Source: Pseudomonas putida
GTDB taxonomy: Bacteria; Pseudomonadota; Gammaproteobacteria; Pseudomonadales; Pseudomonadaceae
Direction: 5' to 3'
Length of the DNA stretch: 64,000 bases
NCBI GenBank assembly: GCA_041879295.1
Contig: CP047152.1
Span: forward strand, 5,585,501 to 5,649,500
Each line of letters opens with the position of its first letter. The stretch's first letter is position 1. This document shows positions 8,383 to 19,361 of the stretch, in pieces. The position numbers and the translations under genes were made by a program. The notes beneath the pieces were generated by a model, which did no database searches, was not told the DNA's origin, and saw nothing but the letters and a program-made list of their open reading frames with translations.

Positions 8383-9848
8383 CAATCTATTCCCAACTGA
8401 TCCCACAGCTCATCGATACGGCGGGTGACGGCCTCATCCTTGACGATGACCCGGCCCCATTCGCGTGTAGTCTCGCCCGGCCACTTGTGAGTAGCGTCCA
8501 GGCCCATCTTCGAACCCAGCCCCGACACCGGAGACGCAAAGTCCAGGTAGTCGATCGGGGTGTTGTCAATCATTACCGTATCACGCTTGGGGTCCATACG
8601 CGTGGTAATGGCCCAGATCACATCGTTCCAGTCACGAGCGTTGATATCGTCATCGGTGACAATAACGAACTTGGTGTACATGAACTGTCGCAGGAACGAC
8701 CACACACCCAGCATTACGCGCTTGGCGTGGCCTGGGTACTGCTTCTTCATGGTCACCACCGCCATGCGGTACGAGCAGCCTTCCGGCGGCAGGTAGAAGT
8801 CGGTGATTTCCGGGAACTGCTTCTGCAGGATCGGCACGAACACTTCGTTCAGCGCCACGCCGAGAATGGCCGGCTCATCTGGCGGCCTGCCGGTGTAGGT
8901 GCTGTGGTAGATCGGTTTTTGCCGGTGGGTGATGCGCTCGACGGTGAACACCGGGAAACTGTCCACTTCGTTGTAGTAGCCCGTGTGATCGCCGTAAGGG
9001 CCTTCCGGGGCCATTTCGCCCGGGTGGATCACCCCTTCCAGAATGATCTCGGCGGTTGCCGGTACCTGCAGGTTGCTGCCGCGGCACTTGACCAGCTCGG
9101 TGCGATTGCCTCGTAGCAGGCCGGCGAAGGCGTACTCGGAGAGGGTGTCCGGTACCGGGGTCACGGCGCCGAGAATGGTCGCAGGGTCAGCGCCCAGCGC
9201 CACGGCGACCGGAAACGGCTGGCCGGGGTTCTTCTCGCACCACTCTCGGTAGTCGAGGGCGCCGCCACGGTGGCTGAGCCAGCGCATGATCACCTTGTTG
9301 CGGCCGATCACCTGCTGGCGGTAGATGCCCAGGTTCTGGCGGTCCTTGTTCGGGCCACGGGTAACGGTGAGGCCCCAGGTAATCAGCGGCGCCACGTCGC
9401 CAGGCCAGCAGTGCTGAATCGGCAGGGCGCCGAGGTCGACATCATCCCCCTCGACCACCACTTCCTGGCACACCGCGTCCTTGACCACTTTTGGCGCCAT
9501 CGACACGACCTTCTTGAAGATCGGCAGCTTCGACCAGGCGTCCTTCAGGCCCTTGGGCGGCTCGGGCTCTTTGAGGAAGGCCAGCAGCTTGCCGATTTCC
9601 CGCAATTCGCTGACCGACTCGGCGCCCATGCCCATGGCCACCCGCTCCGGGGTACCGAACAGGTTGCCCAGCACGGGAATGTCGAAGCCGGTGGGTTTTT
9701 CGAACAGCAATGCCGGGCCCTTGGCGCGCAGGGTGCGGTCGCAGACCTCGGTCATTTCCAGGACGGGGGAGATCGGTACCTGGATGCGCTTGAGTTCGCC
9801 GCGCTGTTCCAGGCCACGGATGAAGTCGCGCAAGTCGCGATACTGCAT
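8382..9848 (-). CDS. ubiD: 4-hydroxy-3-polyprenylbenzoate decarboxylase UbiD
   Basis: 488 residues from MQYRDLRDF, the usual length; the frame is open 183 bp further upstream, but that part is REP-derived. UbiD uses prenylated FMN (made by UbiX) to decarboxylate 4-hydroxy-3-polyprenylbenzoate in ubiquinone synthesis. Recognisable stretches include [13 protein letters not shown] and [11 protein letters not shown], and the C-terminal half has the conserved acidic region around [20 protein letters not shown] (about residues 260-280). It is co-transcribed with the overlapping reductase gene. It is separated from rho upstream by a REP pair, so probably has its own promoter. Confidence 0.96.
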   Translation of the reverse strand: MQYRDLRDFIRGLEQRGELKRIQVPISPVLEMTEVCDRTLRAKGPALLFEKPTGFDIPVLGNLFGTPERVAMGMGAESVSELREIGKLLAFLKEPEPPKGLKDAWSKLPIFKKVVSMAPKVVKDAVCQEVVVEGDDVDLGALPIQHCWPGDVAPLITWGLTVTRGPNKDRQNLGIYRQQVIGRNKVIMRWLSHRGGALDYREWCEKNPGQPFPVAVALGADPATILGAVTPVPDTLSEYAFAGLLRGNRTELVKCRGSNLQVPATAEIILEGVIHPGEMAPEGPYGDHTGYYNEVDSFPVFTVERITHRQKPIYHSTYTGRPPDEPAILGVALNEVFVPILQKQFPEITDFYLPPEGCSYRMAVVTMKKQYPGHAKRVMLGVWSFLRQFMYTKFVIVTDDDINARDWNDVIWAITTRMDPKRDTVMIDNTPIDYLDFASPVSGLGSKMGLDATHKWPGETTREWGRVIVKDEAVTRRIDELWDQLGID

Positions 9849-9928
9849 GCAGGAGCCTCGTGTTGGCCGTATCGGTCGGGGTGCAGAGTGTAGCGCCGTT
9901 CGAGGCCTGTTTGGGGGCAAAAATGCAC

Positions 9929-10030
9929 TGGGGCCGCCTTGCGCCCCTTCGCGGGCACGCCCGCCCCCACAAGGATTGTATTTAACCTGTGGGAGCGGGC
10001 GTGCCCGCGAAGAGCCGCAAGGCGGCCCCA
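9929..10030. repeat. REP inverted pair between ubiD and rho
   Basis: Two REP units in opposite orientation (CCCCTTCGCGGGCACGCCCG and GTGGGAGCGGGCGTGCCCGC) with outer complementary arms GGGGCCGCCTTGC/GCAAGGCGGCCCC. The whole can fold as one large hairpin directly after the rho stop and could end rho transcription. Confidence 0.85.
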
Positions 10031-10051
10031 ATTACTGCCTGATCGGGAAGC

Positions 10052-11311
<1,260 letters not shown>

Positions 11312-11464
11312 AAGGGGAATGACGTAATCATGTAAGAAGGGAGAATTAAGCTTCTGGCTTAATGAGGCCGCGCCGCTGGATGGCGACAGGATCGCGTACT
11401 GATTCGAATTAGGGATGCTTCGGCGACGGCATGTAGAGGGCACTGGAAAAGCAGTGCGAGGCCG
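11312..11464 (-). promoter_or_regulatory. rho leader with hairpin (candidate Pseudomon-Rho RNA motif)
   Basis: About 150 nt between the predicted promoter and the rho ATG. It contains a perfect 7-bp hairpin ATTAAGC/GCTTAAT with a 5-nt loop at 11345-11363, about 34 nt before the start codon, plus GC-rich inverted stretches further upstream. A conserved structured leader upstream of Pseudomonas rho (Pseudomon-Rho) has been described; I match it by position and the presence of the hairpin, not by covariance. Confidence 0.5.
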
Positions 11465-11493
11465 AATGTAACACTTGCTTTTTTCTGCGTCTA
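11465..11493 (-). promoter_or_regulatory. Probable sigma-70 promoter of rho
   Basis: On the minus strand, TAGACG (-35, 11493-11488) and TACATT (-10, 11470-11465) are separated by exactly 17 bp and lie just after the trxA terminator. Each box matches four of six consensus bases. Confidence 0.4.
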
Positions 11494-11502
11494 GTGCTCA
11501 GG

Positions 11503-11529
11503 AAAAGAAAAGCCCCGCATTTGCGGGGC
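11503..11529 (-). terminator. trxA terminator
   Basis: An 8-bp perfect stem GCCCCGCA/TGCGGGGC with a short loop, followed on the minus strand by TTTTCTTTT: a textbook intrinsic terminator 10 bases after trxA. Confidence 0.9.
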
Positions 11530-11538
11530 CTTCTGACA

Positions 11539-11868
11539 TCACAGGTGGGCGTCGAGGAATGCGGCCAGCTGCGATTTGGACAGCGCACCAACCTTGGTGG
11601 CTTCGACGTTGCCGTTCTTGAACAGCATCAGCGTCGGGATACCACGCACACCGTGCTTGGCCGGGGTTTCCTGGTTCTCGTCGATGTTCAGCTTGGCGAC
11701 GGTCAGTTTGCCCGCGTAGGTGGAAGCGATGTCGTCCAGAACCGGAGCGATCATCTTGCATGGACCGCACCATTCAGCCCAGTAGTCGACCAGTACCGCG
11801 CCTTCGGCCTTCAGGACATCGGCTTCGAAGGAGGCGTCGGTGACATGTTTGATCAGATCGCTGCTCAT
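11539..11868 (-). CDS. trxA: Thioredoxin 1
   Basis: 109 residues from MSSDLIKHV; an in-frame ATG eight codons upstream is less likely. The redox motif WCGPC has cysteines at 34 and 37, and the cis-proline loop appears as RGIPTLMLF. It reduces disulfides in the cytosol with thioredoxin reductase. The -10-like TATCAT at 11910-11905 suggests its own promoter, divergent from ppx. A strong terminator separates it from rho, so the trxA-rho order is conserved but they are largely independent units. Confidence 0.98.
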   Translation of the reverse strand: MSSDLIKHVTDASFEADVLKAEGAVLVDYWAEWCGPCKMIAPVLDDIASTYAGKLTVAKLNIDENQETPAKHGVRGIPTLMLFKNGNVEATKVGALSKSQLAAFLDAHL

Positions 11869-11985
11869 GGATATCTCCAGGGTCGTAAGCAAAAAACGTG
11901 GCCCATGATAGCCGCACCCACGCCGGACAGGAAGCCACGGACGATTGAGTGTAACTATAGTTGCGCAAGACGCCGCGAATCGAAA

Positions 11986-12003
11986 CTGTCATATGACCGT
12001 CAT
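11986..12003 (+). promoter_or_regulatory. PHO-box-like direct repeat upstream of ppx
   Basis: CTGTCAT-ATGA-CCGTCAT: two 7-bp half-sites spaced by 4 bp, matching the PhoB consensus (CTGTCAT-N4-CTGTCAT) at 13 of 14 half-site bases. It lies 119 bp before the ppx ATG. Confidence 0.6.
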
Positions 12004-12121
12004 AGAATCGAATGGCACATTGCCTTGTATCAAGACCAGCACAACGGCGGAGTGCCACGCGTTGGCGATAGCCTGCTATCGTGGCACGATTGCCAGGTTA
12101 ACGACCGAGAACAACCAGATC

Positions 12122-13624
12122 ATGCCGCATACCATCGCGAAGAACCTGTCCCTGATCGCCGCCATCGACCTTGGCTCCAACAGTTTTCACATGGTCGTGG
12201 CCAAGGCCCACCATACCGAAATCCGCATCCTTGAGCGGCTCGGCGAGAAGGTTCAGCTGGCCGCCGGCATCAACGAAGAACGCATGCTCAGTGAAGAGGC
12301 AATGGAAAGAGGCCTGGATTGCCTCAAGCGCTTTTCCCAGCTGATCAACGGCATGCCAGCAGGCTCCGTGCGTATCGTCGGTACCAACGCCTTGCGCGAA
12401 GCGCGCAACCGTAACGAATTCATCCAGCGCGCCGAAGCCATCCTCGGCCACCCGGTGGAGGTCATCTCCGGCCGTGAAGAGGCGCGCCTGATCTACCTGG
12501 GCGTGTCGCACACCCTGGCCGACACCCCCGGCAAGCGCCTGGTCGCCGACATCGGCGGCGGCAGCACCGAGTTCATCATTGGCCAGCGCTTCGAGCCGCT
12601 GCTGCGCGAAAGCCTGCAGATGGGTTGCGTCAGCTTTACCCAGCGCTACTTCCGCGACGGCAAGATCACCCCGGCCCGCTATGCCCAGGCCTACACCGCC
12701 GCGCGCCTGGAACTGATGAGCATCGAAAATGCCCTGCACCGCCTGACCTGGGATGAGGCGATCGGCTCATCCGGCACCATTCGCGCCATCGGCGCCGCCA
12801 TCAAGGCCGGCGGCCTGGGCAATGGCGAGGTCAACGCCGAAGGCCTGGCCTGGGTCAAACGCAAGCTGTTCAAGCTGGGCGAGGTCGACAAGATCGACTT
12901 CGACGGCGTCAAGCCAGACCGCCGCACCATCTTCCCGGCTGGCCTGGCAATTCTCGAAGCGATCTTCGATGCCCTTGAACTGAACCGCATGGACCATTGC
13001 GACGGCGCCCTGCGCGAAGGCGTGCTGTTCGATCTGCTCGGCCGCCACCATCACGAAGACGTGCGCGAACGCACCCTGAACTCGCTGATGGAGCGCTATC
13101 ACGTGGACCAGGGCCAGGCTGCGCGCGTCGAGCGCAAGGCGTTGCACGCATTCGACCAGGTGGCCGACGCCTGGGATCTGAAAGAAGGAAACTGGCGGGA
13201 TCTACTGGGCTGGGCCGCGAAAGTGCACGAAATCGGGCTGGACATCGCCCATTATCACTACCACAAGCACGGTGCCTATCTGATCGAGCACTCGGACCTG
13301 TCGGGCTTTTCCCGGGAAGATCAGCAGATGATGGCCCTGCTGGTGCGCGGCCACCGCCGCAACATCCCCAAGGACCGTTACGCCGAACTGGGCGATGAAG
13401 GGGTCAAGCTGCTGCGCCTGTGCGTGCTACTGCGCTTTGCCATCCTGTTCCACCACATCCGCGGCACCCAGCAAATGCCAAAGGTAGAACTGCACGGCGG
13501 GGACAACAGCCTGGATGTAGCTTTCCCTGAAGGTTGGCTGGAGCAGAATCAGCTGACCCAGGCCGACTTCGCCAACGAGGCGGAGTGGCTGGCCCGGGTC
13601 GGCTTCGTCCTCAGCGTACGTTGA
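12122..13624 (+). CDS. ppx: Exopolyphosphatase
   Basis: 500 residues from [10 protein letters not shown]; the frame is open 59 codons upstream but that region holds the PHO-box repeat. The ASKHA-fold phosphate loop [15 protein letters not shown] near the N-terminus, [10 protein letters not shown], and [10 protein letters not shown] mark the Ppx/GppA family, and the C-terminal half is the HD-like helical domain. It removes terminal phosphates from polyphosphate and may hydrolyse pppGpp. It converges with ppk and the two stop codons overlap by 14 bp. The PHO-box-like site suggests induction under phosphate limitation. Confidence 0.95.
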   Translation: MPHTIAKNLSLIAAIDLGSNSFHMVVAKAHHTEIRILERLGEKVQLAAGINEERMLSEEAMERGLDCLKRFSQLINGMPAGSVRIVGTNALREARNRNEFIQRAEAILGHPVEVISGREEARLIYLGVSHTLADTPGKRLVADIGGGSTEFIIGQRFEPLLRESLQMGCVSFTQRYFRDGKITPARYAQAYTAARLELMSIENALHRLTWDEAIGSSGTIRAIGAAIKAGGLGNGEVNAEGLAWVKRKLFKLGEVDKIDFDGVKPDRRTIFPAGLAILEAIFDALELNRMDHCDGALREGVLFDLLGRHHHEDVRERTLNSLMERYHVDQGQAARVERKALHAFDQVADAWDLKEGNWRDLLGWAAKVHEIGLDIAHYHYHKHGAYLIEHSDLSGFSREDQQMMALLVRGHRRNIPKDRYAELGDEGVKLLRLCVLLRFAILFHHIRGTQQMPKVELHGGDNSLDVAFPEGWLEQNQLTQADFANEAEWLARVGFVLSVR

Positions 13625-15854
13625 AGACCGGGTTGCTCAGGCGCTCCAGCAGGGTCGCCTGAACGCTGCGCGGGTTCTGGTTGCCGGTCGGGGTACTGCG
13701 CACGTAGCGCCCGTCTGGCTGCAAGGTCCAGGCGTGGGTATTGTCGGTCAGGTAGCCTTCCAGCTCCTTCTTCACCCGCAGCAACAGTTTCTTGCCTTCC
13801 ACCGGGAAGCAGGTCTCGACACGCTTGTCGAGGTTGCGCTCCATCCAGTCGGCGCTGGACAGGTAGATCTGCTCTTCGCCGCCATTGAGGAAGTAGAACA
13901 CCCGCGTGTGCTCGAGGAAGCGGCCAATGATCGAGCGCACCTGGATGTTGTGCGAAACCCCCGGAATGCCCGGGCGTAGGCAACACATGCCACGCACCAC
14001 CAAGTCGATTTTCACGCCCGACTGGCTGGCCTTGTACAGCGCCTTGATGACTTTGGCGTCGGTCAGCGAGTTGAACTTGGCGATGATGTGCGCCGGCTTG
14101 CCTTCGAGGGCAAACTGGGTTTCCCGCGCGATCATGTCGAGCATGCCCTTTTTCAGGGTGAACGGCGCATGCAGCAGCTTCTTCATGCGCAAGGTCTTGC
14201 CCATGCCGATCAACTGGCTGAACAACTTGCCGACGTCCTCGGTGAGCGCATCGTCAGAGGTCAGCAGGCTGTAGTCGGTGTACAGGCGGGCGTTGCCGGC
14301 GTGATAGTTACCGGTACCCAGATGCGCATAACGCACGATCTCGCCCTGCTCGCGGCGCAGAATCAGCATCATCTTGGCGTGGGTCTTGAACCCGACCACA
14401 CCGTAGATCACTACCGCACCGGCCGCTTGCAGGCGGCTGGCCATCTGCAGGTTGGACTCTTCGTCAAAGCGGGCGCGCAACTCGATCACCGCAGTGACCT
14501 CCTTGCCGTTACGGGCTGCGTCCACCAGGGCGTCGACGATTTCCGAGTTAGCCCCCGAGCGGTACAGGGTCTGGCGCACGGCGAGCACATGCGGGTCCTT
14601 GGCGGCCTGGCGCAGCAGGTCGACCACTGGTGTGAAGGACTCGAACGGGTGCATCAGCAGGATGTCCTGCTTGCTGATCACACTGAATATGTTGTCGGCG
14701 TTCGCCAGCAGCTTGGGGATCGCTGGGGTGAACGGTGTGTATTGCAGCTCCGGGTGGCTGTCCAGGCCGGTGATGCTGAACAGGCGGGTGAGGTTGACCG
14801 GGCCGTTGACCTGGTACAGCTCGCTTTCGCTGAGGCTGAACTGCTTCAACAGGTAGTCCGACAGGTGTTTCGGGCAGGTATCGGCCACTTCCAGGCGCAC
14901 GGCGTCACCATAGCGGCGCGAGAACAGCTCACCGCGCAGCGCGCGAGCCAGGTCGTCAACCTCTTCAGAGTCCAGCGCCAGGTCGGCGTTACGCGTCAGA
15001 CGGAACTGGTAGCAGCCCTTCACCTTCATGCCCTGGAACAGATCGTCGGCGTGCGCGTGGATCATCGACGACAGGAACACGTAGTTCGCGCCCGGGCCGC
15101 CCACCTCTTCCGGCACGCGAATAACCCGCGGCAGCAAGCGTGGTGCCGGAATGATCGCCAGACCCGAGTCGCGACCAAACGCGTCCACCCCCTCGAGCTC
15201 GACTATGAAGTTGAGGCTCTTGTTCACCAGCAGCGGGAACGGGTGAGTCGGGTCGAGGCCAATCGGGGTAATGATCGGGGCAATTTCGTCGCGGAAGTAC
15301 CGGCGCACCCAGGTTTTGAGCTTGGGTGTCCAGTGACGACGGCGGATAAAGCGGATCTGATGCTTTTCCAGCTCAGGCAGCAGCACGTCGTTGAGGATCG
15401 CGTACTGACGCTCCACCTCAATGTGCACCAGCTCACTGATGCGCGCCAGCGCCTGGTGCGGCTGCAGGCCATCGGCACCGGCCTGCTCACGGGCGAAGTT
15501 AATCTGTTTCTTCAGACCGGCGACACGAATCTCGAAGAACTCGTCGAGGTTGCTGGAGAAGATCAACAGGAACTTGAGGCGTTCCAGCAGCGGGTAGCTC
15601 TCGTCCAGTGCCTGCTCCAGCACCCGGATATTGAACTGCAGTTGCGAGAGTTCGCGATGAATATACAGGCTGCTGTCGTCCAGGCCAGGGACGGTGATTG
15701 CAGGGGACGGCGCGGGCGCCGGAGCCACAGGCTCGACCACCTGCTCCGCTACAGGCTCGGCCGCCGGAGGCAGGTCGGGCGGGGTCTGCACCATCTCTTC
15801 TGGGAGCTCCTGAGCATCCTTGATCGCGACAGGGCTTAGCACTTCATTATTCAT
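13611..15854 (-). CDS. ppk: Polyphosphate kinase 1
   Basis: 747 residues. A poorly conserved, proline- and valine-rich N-terminal extension of about 50 residues precedes the PPK1 core, which starts near [15 protein letters not shown]. Motifs include [34 protein letters not shown] and [20 protein letters not shown], the last carrying the region of the phosphorylated histidine. It makes polyphosphate reversibly from ATP at the membrane. Unlike enteric bacteria, where ppk-ppx form one operon, the genes converge here with overlapping stops, so read-through from either would be antisense to the other. Confidence 0.97.
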   Translation of the reverse strand: MNNEVLSPVAIKDAQELPEEMVQTPPDLPPAAEPVAEQVVEPVAPAPAPSPAITVPGLDDSSLYIHRELSQLQFNIRVLEQALDESYPLLERLKFLLIFSSNLDEFFEIRVAGLKKQINFAREQAGADGLQPHQALARISELVHIEVERQYAILNDVLLPELEKHQIRFIRRRHWTPKLKTWVRRYFRDEIAPIITPIGLDPTHPFPLLVNKSLNFIVELEGVDAFGRDSGLAIIPAPRLLPRVIRVPEEVGGPGANYVFLSSMIHAHADDLFQGMKVKGCYQFRLTRNADLALDSEEVDDLARALRGELFSRRYGDAVRLEVADTCPKHLSDYLLKQFSLSESELYQVNGPVNLTRLFSITGLDSHPELQYTPFTPAIPKLLANADNIFSVISKQDILLMHPFESFTPVVDLLRQAAKDPHVLAVRQTLYRSGANSEIVDALVDAARNGKEVTAVIELRARFDEESNLQMASRLQAAGAVVIYGVVGFKTHAKMMLILRREQGEIVRYAHLGTGNYHAGNARLYTDYSLLTSDDALTEDVGKLFSQLIGMGKTLRMKKLLHAPFTLKKGMLDMIARETQFALEGKPAHIIAKFNSLTDAKVIKALYKASQSGVKIDLVVRGMCCLRPGIPGVSHNIQVRSIIGRFLEHTRVFYFLNGGEEQIYLSSADWMERNLDKRVETCFPVEGKKLLLRVKKELEGYLTDNTHAWTLQPDGRYVRSTPTGNQNPRSVQATLLERLSNPVFNVR

Positions 15855-16067
15855 CTGGCGTTCCTGAGGACGTTAACGCCCTATCATCTATTGAGCGGCA
15901 AGATAAGCGCCCATTATGACGCCCGTGTTACACACATGGGCAAGCCGTGGCAAGTGGCCTCTGGCATTGTCTGCGCTGAAATTGTTCACGTCGAGACACA
16001 TTTGGACACTTTCACGAACGCGCGCGAAGGGGTAGGCTGCGCGTTCATTTCGCCAGCACCTCAGAAA

Positions 16068-16712
16068 ATGCTTCAACAATTCCTGCAGGATTTCGGCTAC
16101 TTCGCCCTTTTTCTAGGCACCTTCTTTGAAGGCGAGACCATTCTGGTGCTTGCGGGTTTCCTTGCGTTCCGCGGTTACATGGATATCAATCTGGTGTGCC
16201 TGGTGGCCTTCTTCGGCAGCTACGCGGGCGACCAGTTGTGGTACTTCATGGGCCGACGCCACGGGCGCAGGATCCTGGCGCGCAAGCCGCGCTGGCAGGC
16301 AATGGGTGACCGCGCGCTGGACCACATCCGCCGCCATCCTGATATCTGGGTGCTGAGCTTCCGCTTTGTCTATGGTTTGCGCACGGTCATGCCGGTGGCC
16401 ATAGGCCTGTCGGGTTACCCGCCACGCCGCTACCTGCTGCTGAACGGGATTGGCGCGGGCATCTGGGCAGTGGCCCTGGGCGCCGCTGCCTACCACTTCG
16501 GCGCCATCCTCGAAGGCTTGCTGGGCAACGTCAAGCGTTACGAGCTATGGGTGCTTGGCGGTTTGGTGGCGCTGGGCGGCCTGCTTTGGCTGCGCCGGCG
16601 CTTCCGCGCGTTGCGCGCGGAGCGCAGGGCGGCGAGCCAGCCCCAACCCCCAGAGGCTGAGCAGGCTGTAAACCACGAGCAGAAGCCAGGCCAGCGGCAC
16701 GACCACCGCTAA
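16068..16712 (+). CDS. DedA-family membrane protein
   Basis: 214 residues from MLQQFLQDFG. It shows the DedA signature: re-entrant-type segment with FFEGETILVLAGFLA, GDQLWYFMGRRHG, and the conserved RFVYGLRTVMPVAIG followed by a glycine-rich YLLLNGIGAGIW segment, then a last transmembrane helix near 180-195. DedA proteins are proposed lipid flippases/scramblases needed for envelope homeostasis. The last 56 codons, including a hydrophilic Q/P/H-rich tail, overlap the opposing sterol-desaturase gene by 168 bp. It is divergent from ppk. Confidence 0.9.
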   Translation: MLQQFLQDFGYFALFLGTFFEGETILVLAGFLAFRGYMDINLVCLVAFFGSYAGDQLWYFMGRRHGRRILARKPRWQAMGDRALDHIRRHPDIWVLSFRFVYGLRTVMPVAIGLSGYPPRRYLLLNGIGAGIWAVALGAAAYHFGAILEGLLGNVKRYELWVLGGLVALGGLLWLRRRFRALRAERRAASQPQPPEAEQAVNHEQKPGQRHDHR

Positions 16713-17840
16713 GCCCAAGGCGCCGGCCAGGTACAATGCCGGCGCATTCAGAAACAGCCGCACCACCTCCAGGCGTGCAGACCAGGGCCGGTTCTCCAGC
16801 AACGCGCCCAGCACGAACAAACCAAACGCCATCAGTGACCAACCGAGCACCAGCGCGGCGACCGGCACGTGCTCGGCCACGTCCATCAAGTAGCTGCCCA
16901 AGGCCACGTAGACCACGAACTGCGCGGCCACGTAGGCTTGCTGCGCGCGCCCCAGGGCAATCTCGAACTTGCGAAATAGCGCCAGGTCCTGTTTGGCCTG
17001 TGGGTAGCGTGCGGCCACATCGGCCGGACGCCAGCCGGTAGGCATGAACCAGATGCGCAGCTTGTCCCACAGGCTGGTGGTGCGCCGGGCGTCGTGCCAG
17101 AGCTGGGCATAGAACTGCAGGTTTGCCCATAGCGGGTTCCAGCTGGCCAGCGGCGTGGTCACCCCGAACACCACCGGCTCAGCCGGGTCCTCCTCCTTGA
17201 AAGTGCCGAACAGACGGTCCCAGAGAATGAACACACCGCCGTAATTGCGATCCAAGTAAGCAGGGTTTTGCGCATGGTGGACGCGATGATTGGATGGCGT
17301 GATCAACACCCACTCCAGCCAGCCAAGTTTGGGGATATGCCGGGTATGCACCCAGAACTGATACAGCAGGTTGAGCGAGGCCACGGTGATGAACACCAGT
17401 GGCGGCACGCCCAGCAGCGCCAGCGGCAGGTAGAACAGCCACGAGAAGATGAACCCGCTACTGGTCTGGCGCAGCGCCGTGGTGAGGTTGTACTCCTCGC
17501 TCTGGTGATGCACCGAGTGCGCAGCCCACAGCACGTTGCGCTCATGCCCCAGGCGGTGCAGCCAGTAGTAACAGAAGTCGTACAGGACAAAGGCCAGCAA
17601 CCAGACCCACCCTGCCTCTGCCGGCAATCGCAGCAGCGCCAGGTGCTCGAAGGCCAGGGCATAGGTGACCAGCCCTACGCCTTTGGTCAGCAGCCCGGTA
17701 CTGGTCGACAGTGCGCCGGTACTCAGGCTGTTGATCGAGTCGGCCAGGGTGAAATTGCGCTGGCCACGCACGCGATCGGCGACCAGCTCGACGGCTATCA
17801 GCACAAAAAAGAACGGTACGGCCAGCAGTATCAGGTCCAT
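16545..17840 (-). CDS. Sterol desaturase / fatty acid hydroxylase family protein
   Basis: 431 residues, integral membrane. The three histidine clusters of the di-iron hydroxylase family are present: HRLGH, HSVHHQSEE, and NHRVHHAQN with the following NYGGVFILWDRLFGTF. These enzymes use O2 to hydroxylate or desaturate lipids. The C-terminal third holds further membrane segments (about 300-410) beyond the catalytic core and a charged tail that lies antisense to dedA. Substrate unknown; bacterial members act on lipids, carotenoids or hopanoids. Confidence 0.88.
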   Translation of the reverse strand: MDLILLAVPFFFVLIAVELVADRVRGQRNFTLADSINSLSTGALSTSTGLLTKGVGLVTYALAFEHLALLRLPAEAGWVWLLAFVLYDFCYYWLHRLGHERNVLWAAHSVHHQSEEYNLTTALRQTSSGFIFSWLFYLPLALLGVPPLVFITVASLNLLYQFWVHTRHIPKLGWLEWVLITPSNHRVHHAQNPAYLDRNYGGVFILWDRLFGTFKEEDPAEPVVFGVTTPLASWNPLWANLQFYAQLWHDARRTTSLWDKLRIWFMPTGWRPADVAARYPQAKQDLALFRKFEIALGRAQQAYVAAQFVVYVALGSYLMDVAEHVPVAALVLGWSLMAFGLFVLGALLENRPWSARLEVVRLFLNAPALYLAGALGLAVVVPLAWLLLVVYSLLSLWGLGLARRPALRAQRAEAPAQPKQAAQRHQTAKHP

Positions 17841-17952
17841 GGGCGCGACCTCAGGCGTTATCCACCAAGATTAGGCCGCACCCGCAGGAATCCCTATGGC
17901 GACATCTGCCAAACTAGAGGACATTTAGCGCCTCGACACTGGAGTAATGAGC

Positions 17953-18612
17953 ATGACAAAAAAAGTAGCGGTGATTCTTTCCGGCTGTGGCGTGTATGAC
18001 GGCGCCGAAATCCACGAAAGCGTGATCACGCTGCTGCGCCTCGACCAGCGCGGTGCGCAGGTGCAGTGCTTCGCGCCGAACATCGCACAAATGCATGTAA
18101 TCAACCATCTGACCGGCGAAGAAATGCCCGAATCGCGCAATGTGCTGGTGGAGTCGGCGCGCATCGCCCGCGGCGAGGTCAAGGATATCCGTGAGGCCAA
18201 GGCCGAAGACTTCGATGCGCTGATCGTGCCGGGCGGTTTCGGGGCAGCGAAAAACCTGTCCGACTTTGCCGTGGAAGGCGCCAACTGCAGCGTGAACCCA
18301 GACGTGCTGGCCTTGGCCGAAGCCTTTGCCGACGCCTGCAAACCCGTTGGCCTGATCTGCATCTCGCCGGCGCTGGCGGCGAAGATCTACGGGCCGGGCG
18401 TGGTCTGCACCATCGGGAGCGATGCCGGCACTGCGGCGGCTGTCGAAAAGATGGGCGGCACCCATGAAGAATGCGATGTACACGACATTGTCGAAGACAC
18501 CCAGCGCAAGCTCGTGACTACCCCGGCGTACATGGAGGCCAAGTCGATCAGCGAGGCGGCGGGCGGGATCTACAAGCTGGTGGACAGAGTGCTGGAGCTG
18601 ACGCACGAGTAA
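17953..18612 (+). CDS. elbB: ElbB-like glyoxalase (DJ-1/PfpI family)
   Basis: 219 residues from the second ATG (17953), which has GGAG at an 8-base spacing; the ATG at 17947 sits only 2 bases after it. MTKKVAVILSGCGVYDGAEI and LIVPGGFGAAKNLSDFAVEG are diagnostic of ElbB, a class I glutamine amidotransferase-like protein reported to have glyoxalase activity and linked to isoprenoid synthesis. The nucleophile region reads KPVGLICISPALAAK, with the cysteine at the expected elbow. Monocistronic, followed by a REP. Confidence 0.92.
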   Translation: MTKKVAVILSGCGVYDGAEIHESVITLLRLDQRGAQVQCFAPNIAQMHVINHLTGEEMPESRNVLVESARIARGEVKDIREAKAEDFDALIVPGGFGAAKNLSDFAVEGANCSVNPDVLALAEAFADACKPVGLICISPALAAKIYGPGVVCTIGSDAGTAAAVEKMGGTHEECDVHDIVEDTQRKLVTTPAYMEAKSISEAAGGIYKLVDRVLELTHE

Positions 18613-18626
18613 GTGACTGCGTTAGC

Positions 18627-18695
18627 TTCTTCGCGGGCATGCGCGGTCGCCTGTAGGAGCGGGTTTACCCGCGAACACCGGCAGAGCCGGTGCCA
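18627..18695. repeat. REP elements
   Basis: TTCGCGGGCATGCGCGG and, inverted, CTGTAGGAGCGGGTTTACCC between elbB and the convergent YaiI gene; a short GCCGGTG-rich stem follows. Confidence 0.8.
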
Positions 18696-18742
18696 TCCAC
18701 CGCGCCAGGCTGGGCTGTCGCCTACAGGAACCGTGTCAGCGC

Positions 18743-19195
18743 TCAGCTTTTCGAGAGCCGGGCAATGATCCGGTCCAGTGCATTGGCAAACGCCTGTTTC
18801 TCGCGTTCGCCATAGGCCGCCTGCCCGCCCCCCACCTGGCCCTGCTCACGCAGCTCGGTGAACAGGTTGCGCGCCGCCAGGCGGTCGCCCATGTTGCGCT
18901 CGTCGAACTCACGCCCACGCGGGTCCAGTGCGGCTACGCCCTTTTTCACCAGGCGGTCGGCCAGCGGCACGTCACTGCATATCACCAGCTCGCCAGGCAC
19001 GGCGTGCTCCACAATGTAATCGTCGGCCGCATCCATGCCGCTGGGCACCACGATCAGGCGCACGATCGCGAACGCCGGCTTGGCCACAGCCTGCCCCGCC
19101 ACCATCACCACCTCGAACTTGCGCTTGAGGGCGAACTTGACGATCAGATCCTTGGCCGCCTTGGGGCAGGCGTCGGCATCGATCCATACACGCAT
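18743..19195 (-). CDS. YaiI/YqxD (DUF188) family protein
   Basis: 150 residues from MRVWIDADACPK, the conserved N-terminus of this family; 12 further in-frame codons upstream are unlikely to be used. Motifs include DADACP, SGMDAADDYIVE, ICSDVPLADRLVKKG and LDPRGREFDERNMGDRLAAR. The fold is PIN-like with clustered acidic residues, which suggests a nuclease, but no function is established. It is divergent from cyaA. Confidence 0.92.
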   Translation of the reverse strand: MRVWIDADACPKAAKDLIVKFALKRKFEVVMVAGQAVAKPAFAIVRLIVVPSGMDAADDYIVEHAVPGELVICSDVPLADRLVKKGVAALDPRGREFDERNMGDRLAARNLFTELREQGQVGGGQAAYGEREKQAFANALDRIIARLSKS

Positions 19196-19361
19196 TGGAC
19201 ACTCTCTACATGAACTCAATGCGCCCATCATGCCTGAAGCGCAGCGAAAGCTGGAGCAGGCAGGCGCTGGAAAAATGGCGCCAGAATTTCAATTGCCGCT
19301 TATCCGACCCCGCCACTCAGGCTAAACTCGCCACAGTTTCAATGGCCTGCCCGAGCGCGCA

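Noticed and set aside
14088..15839. 583-codon plus-strand frame opposite ppk
   Set aside because: Antisense shadow of a well-supported gene, with low-complexity H/Q/V composition and no family motif; a result of high-GC codon use.
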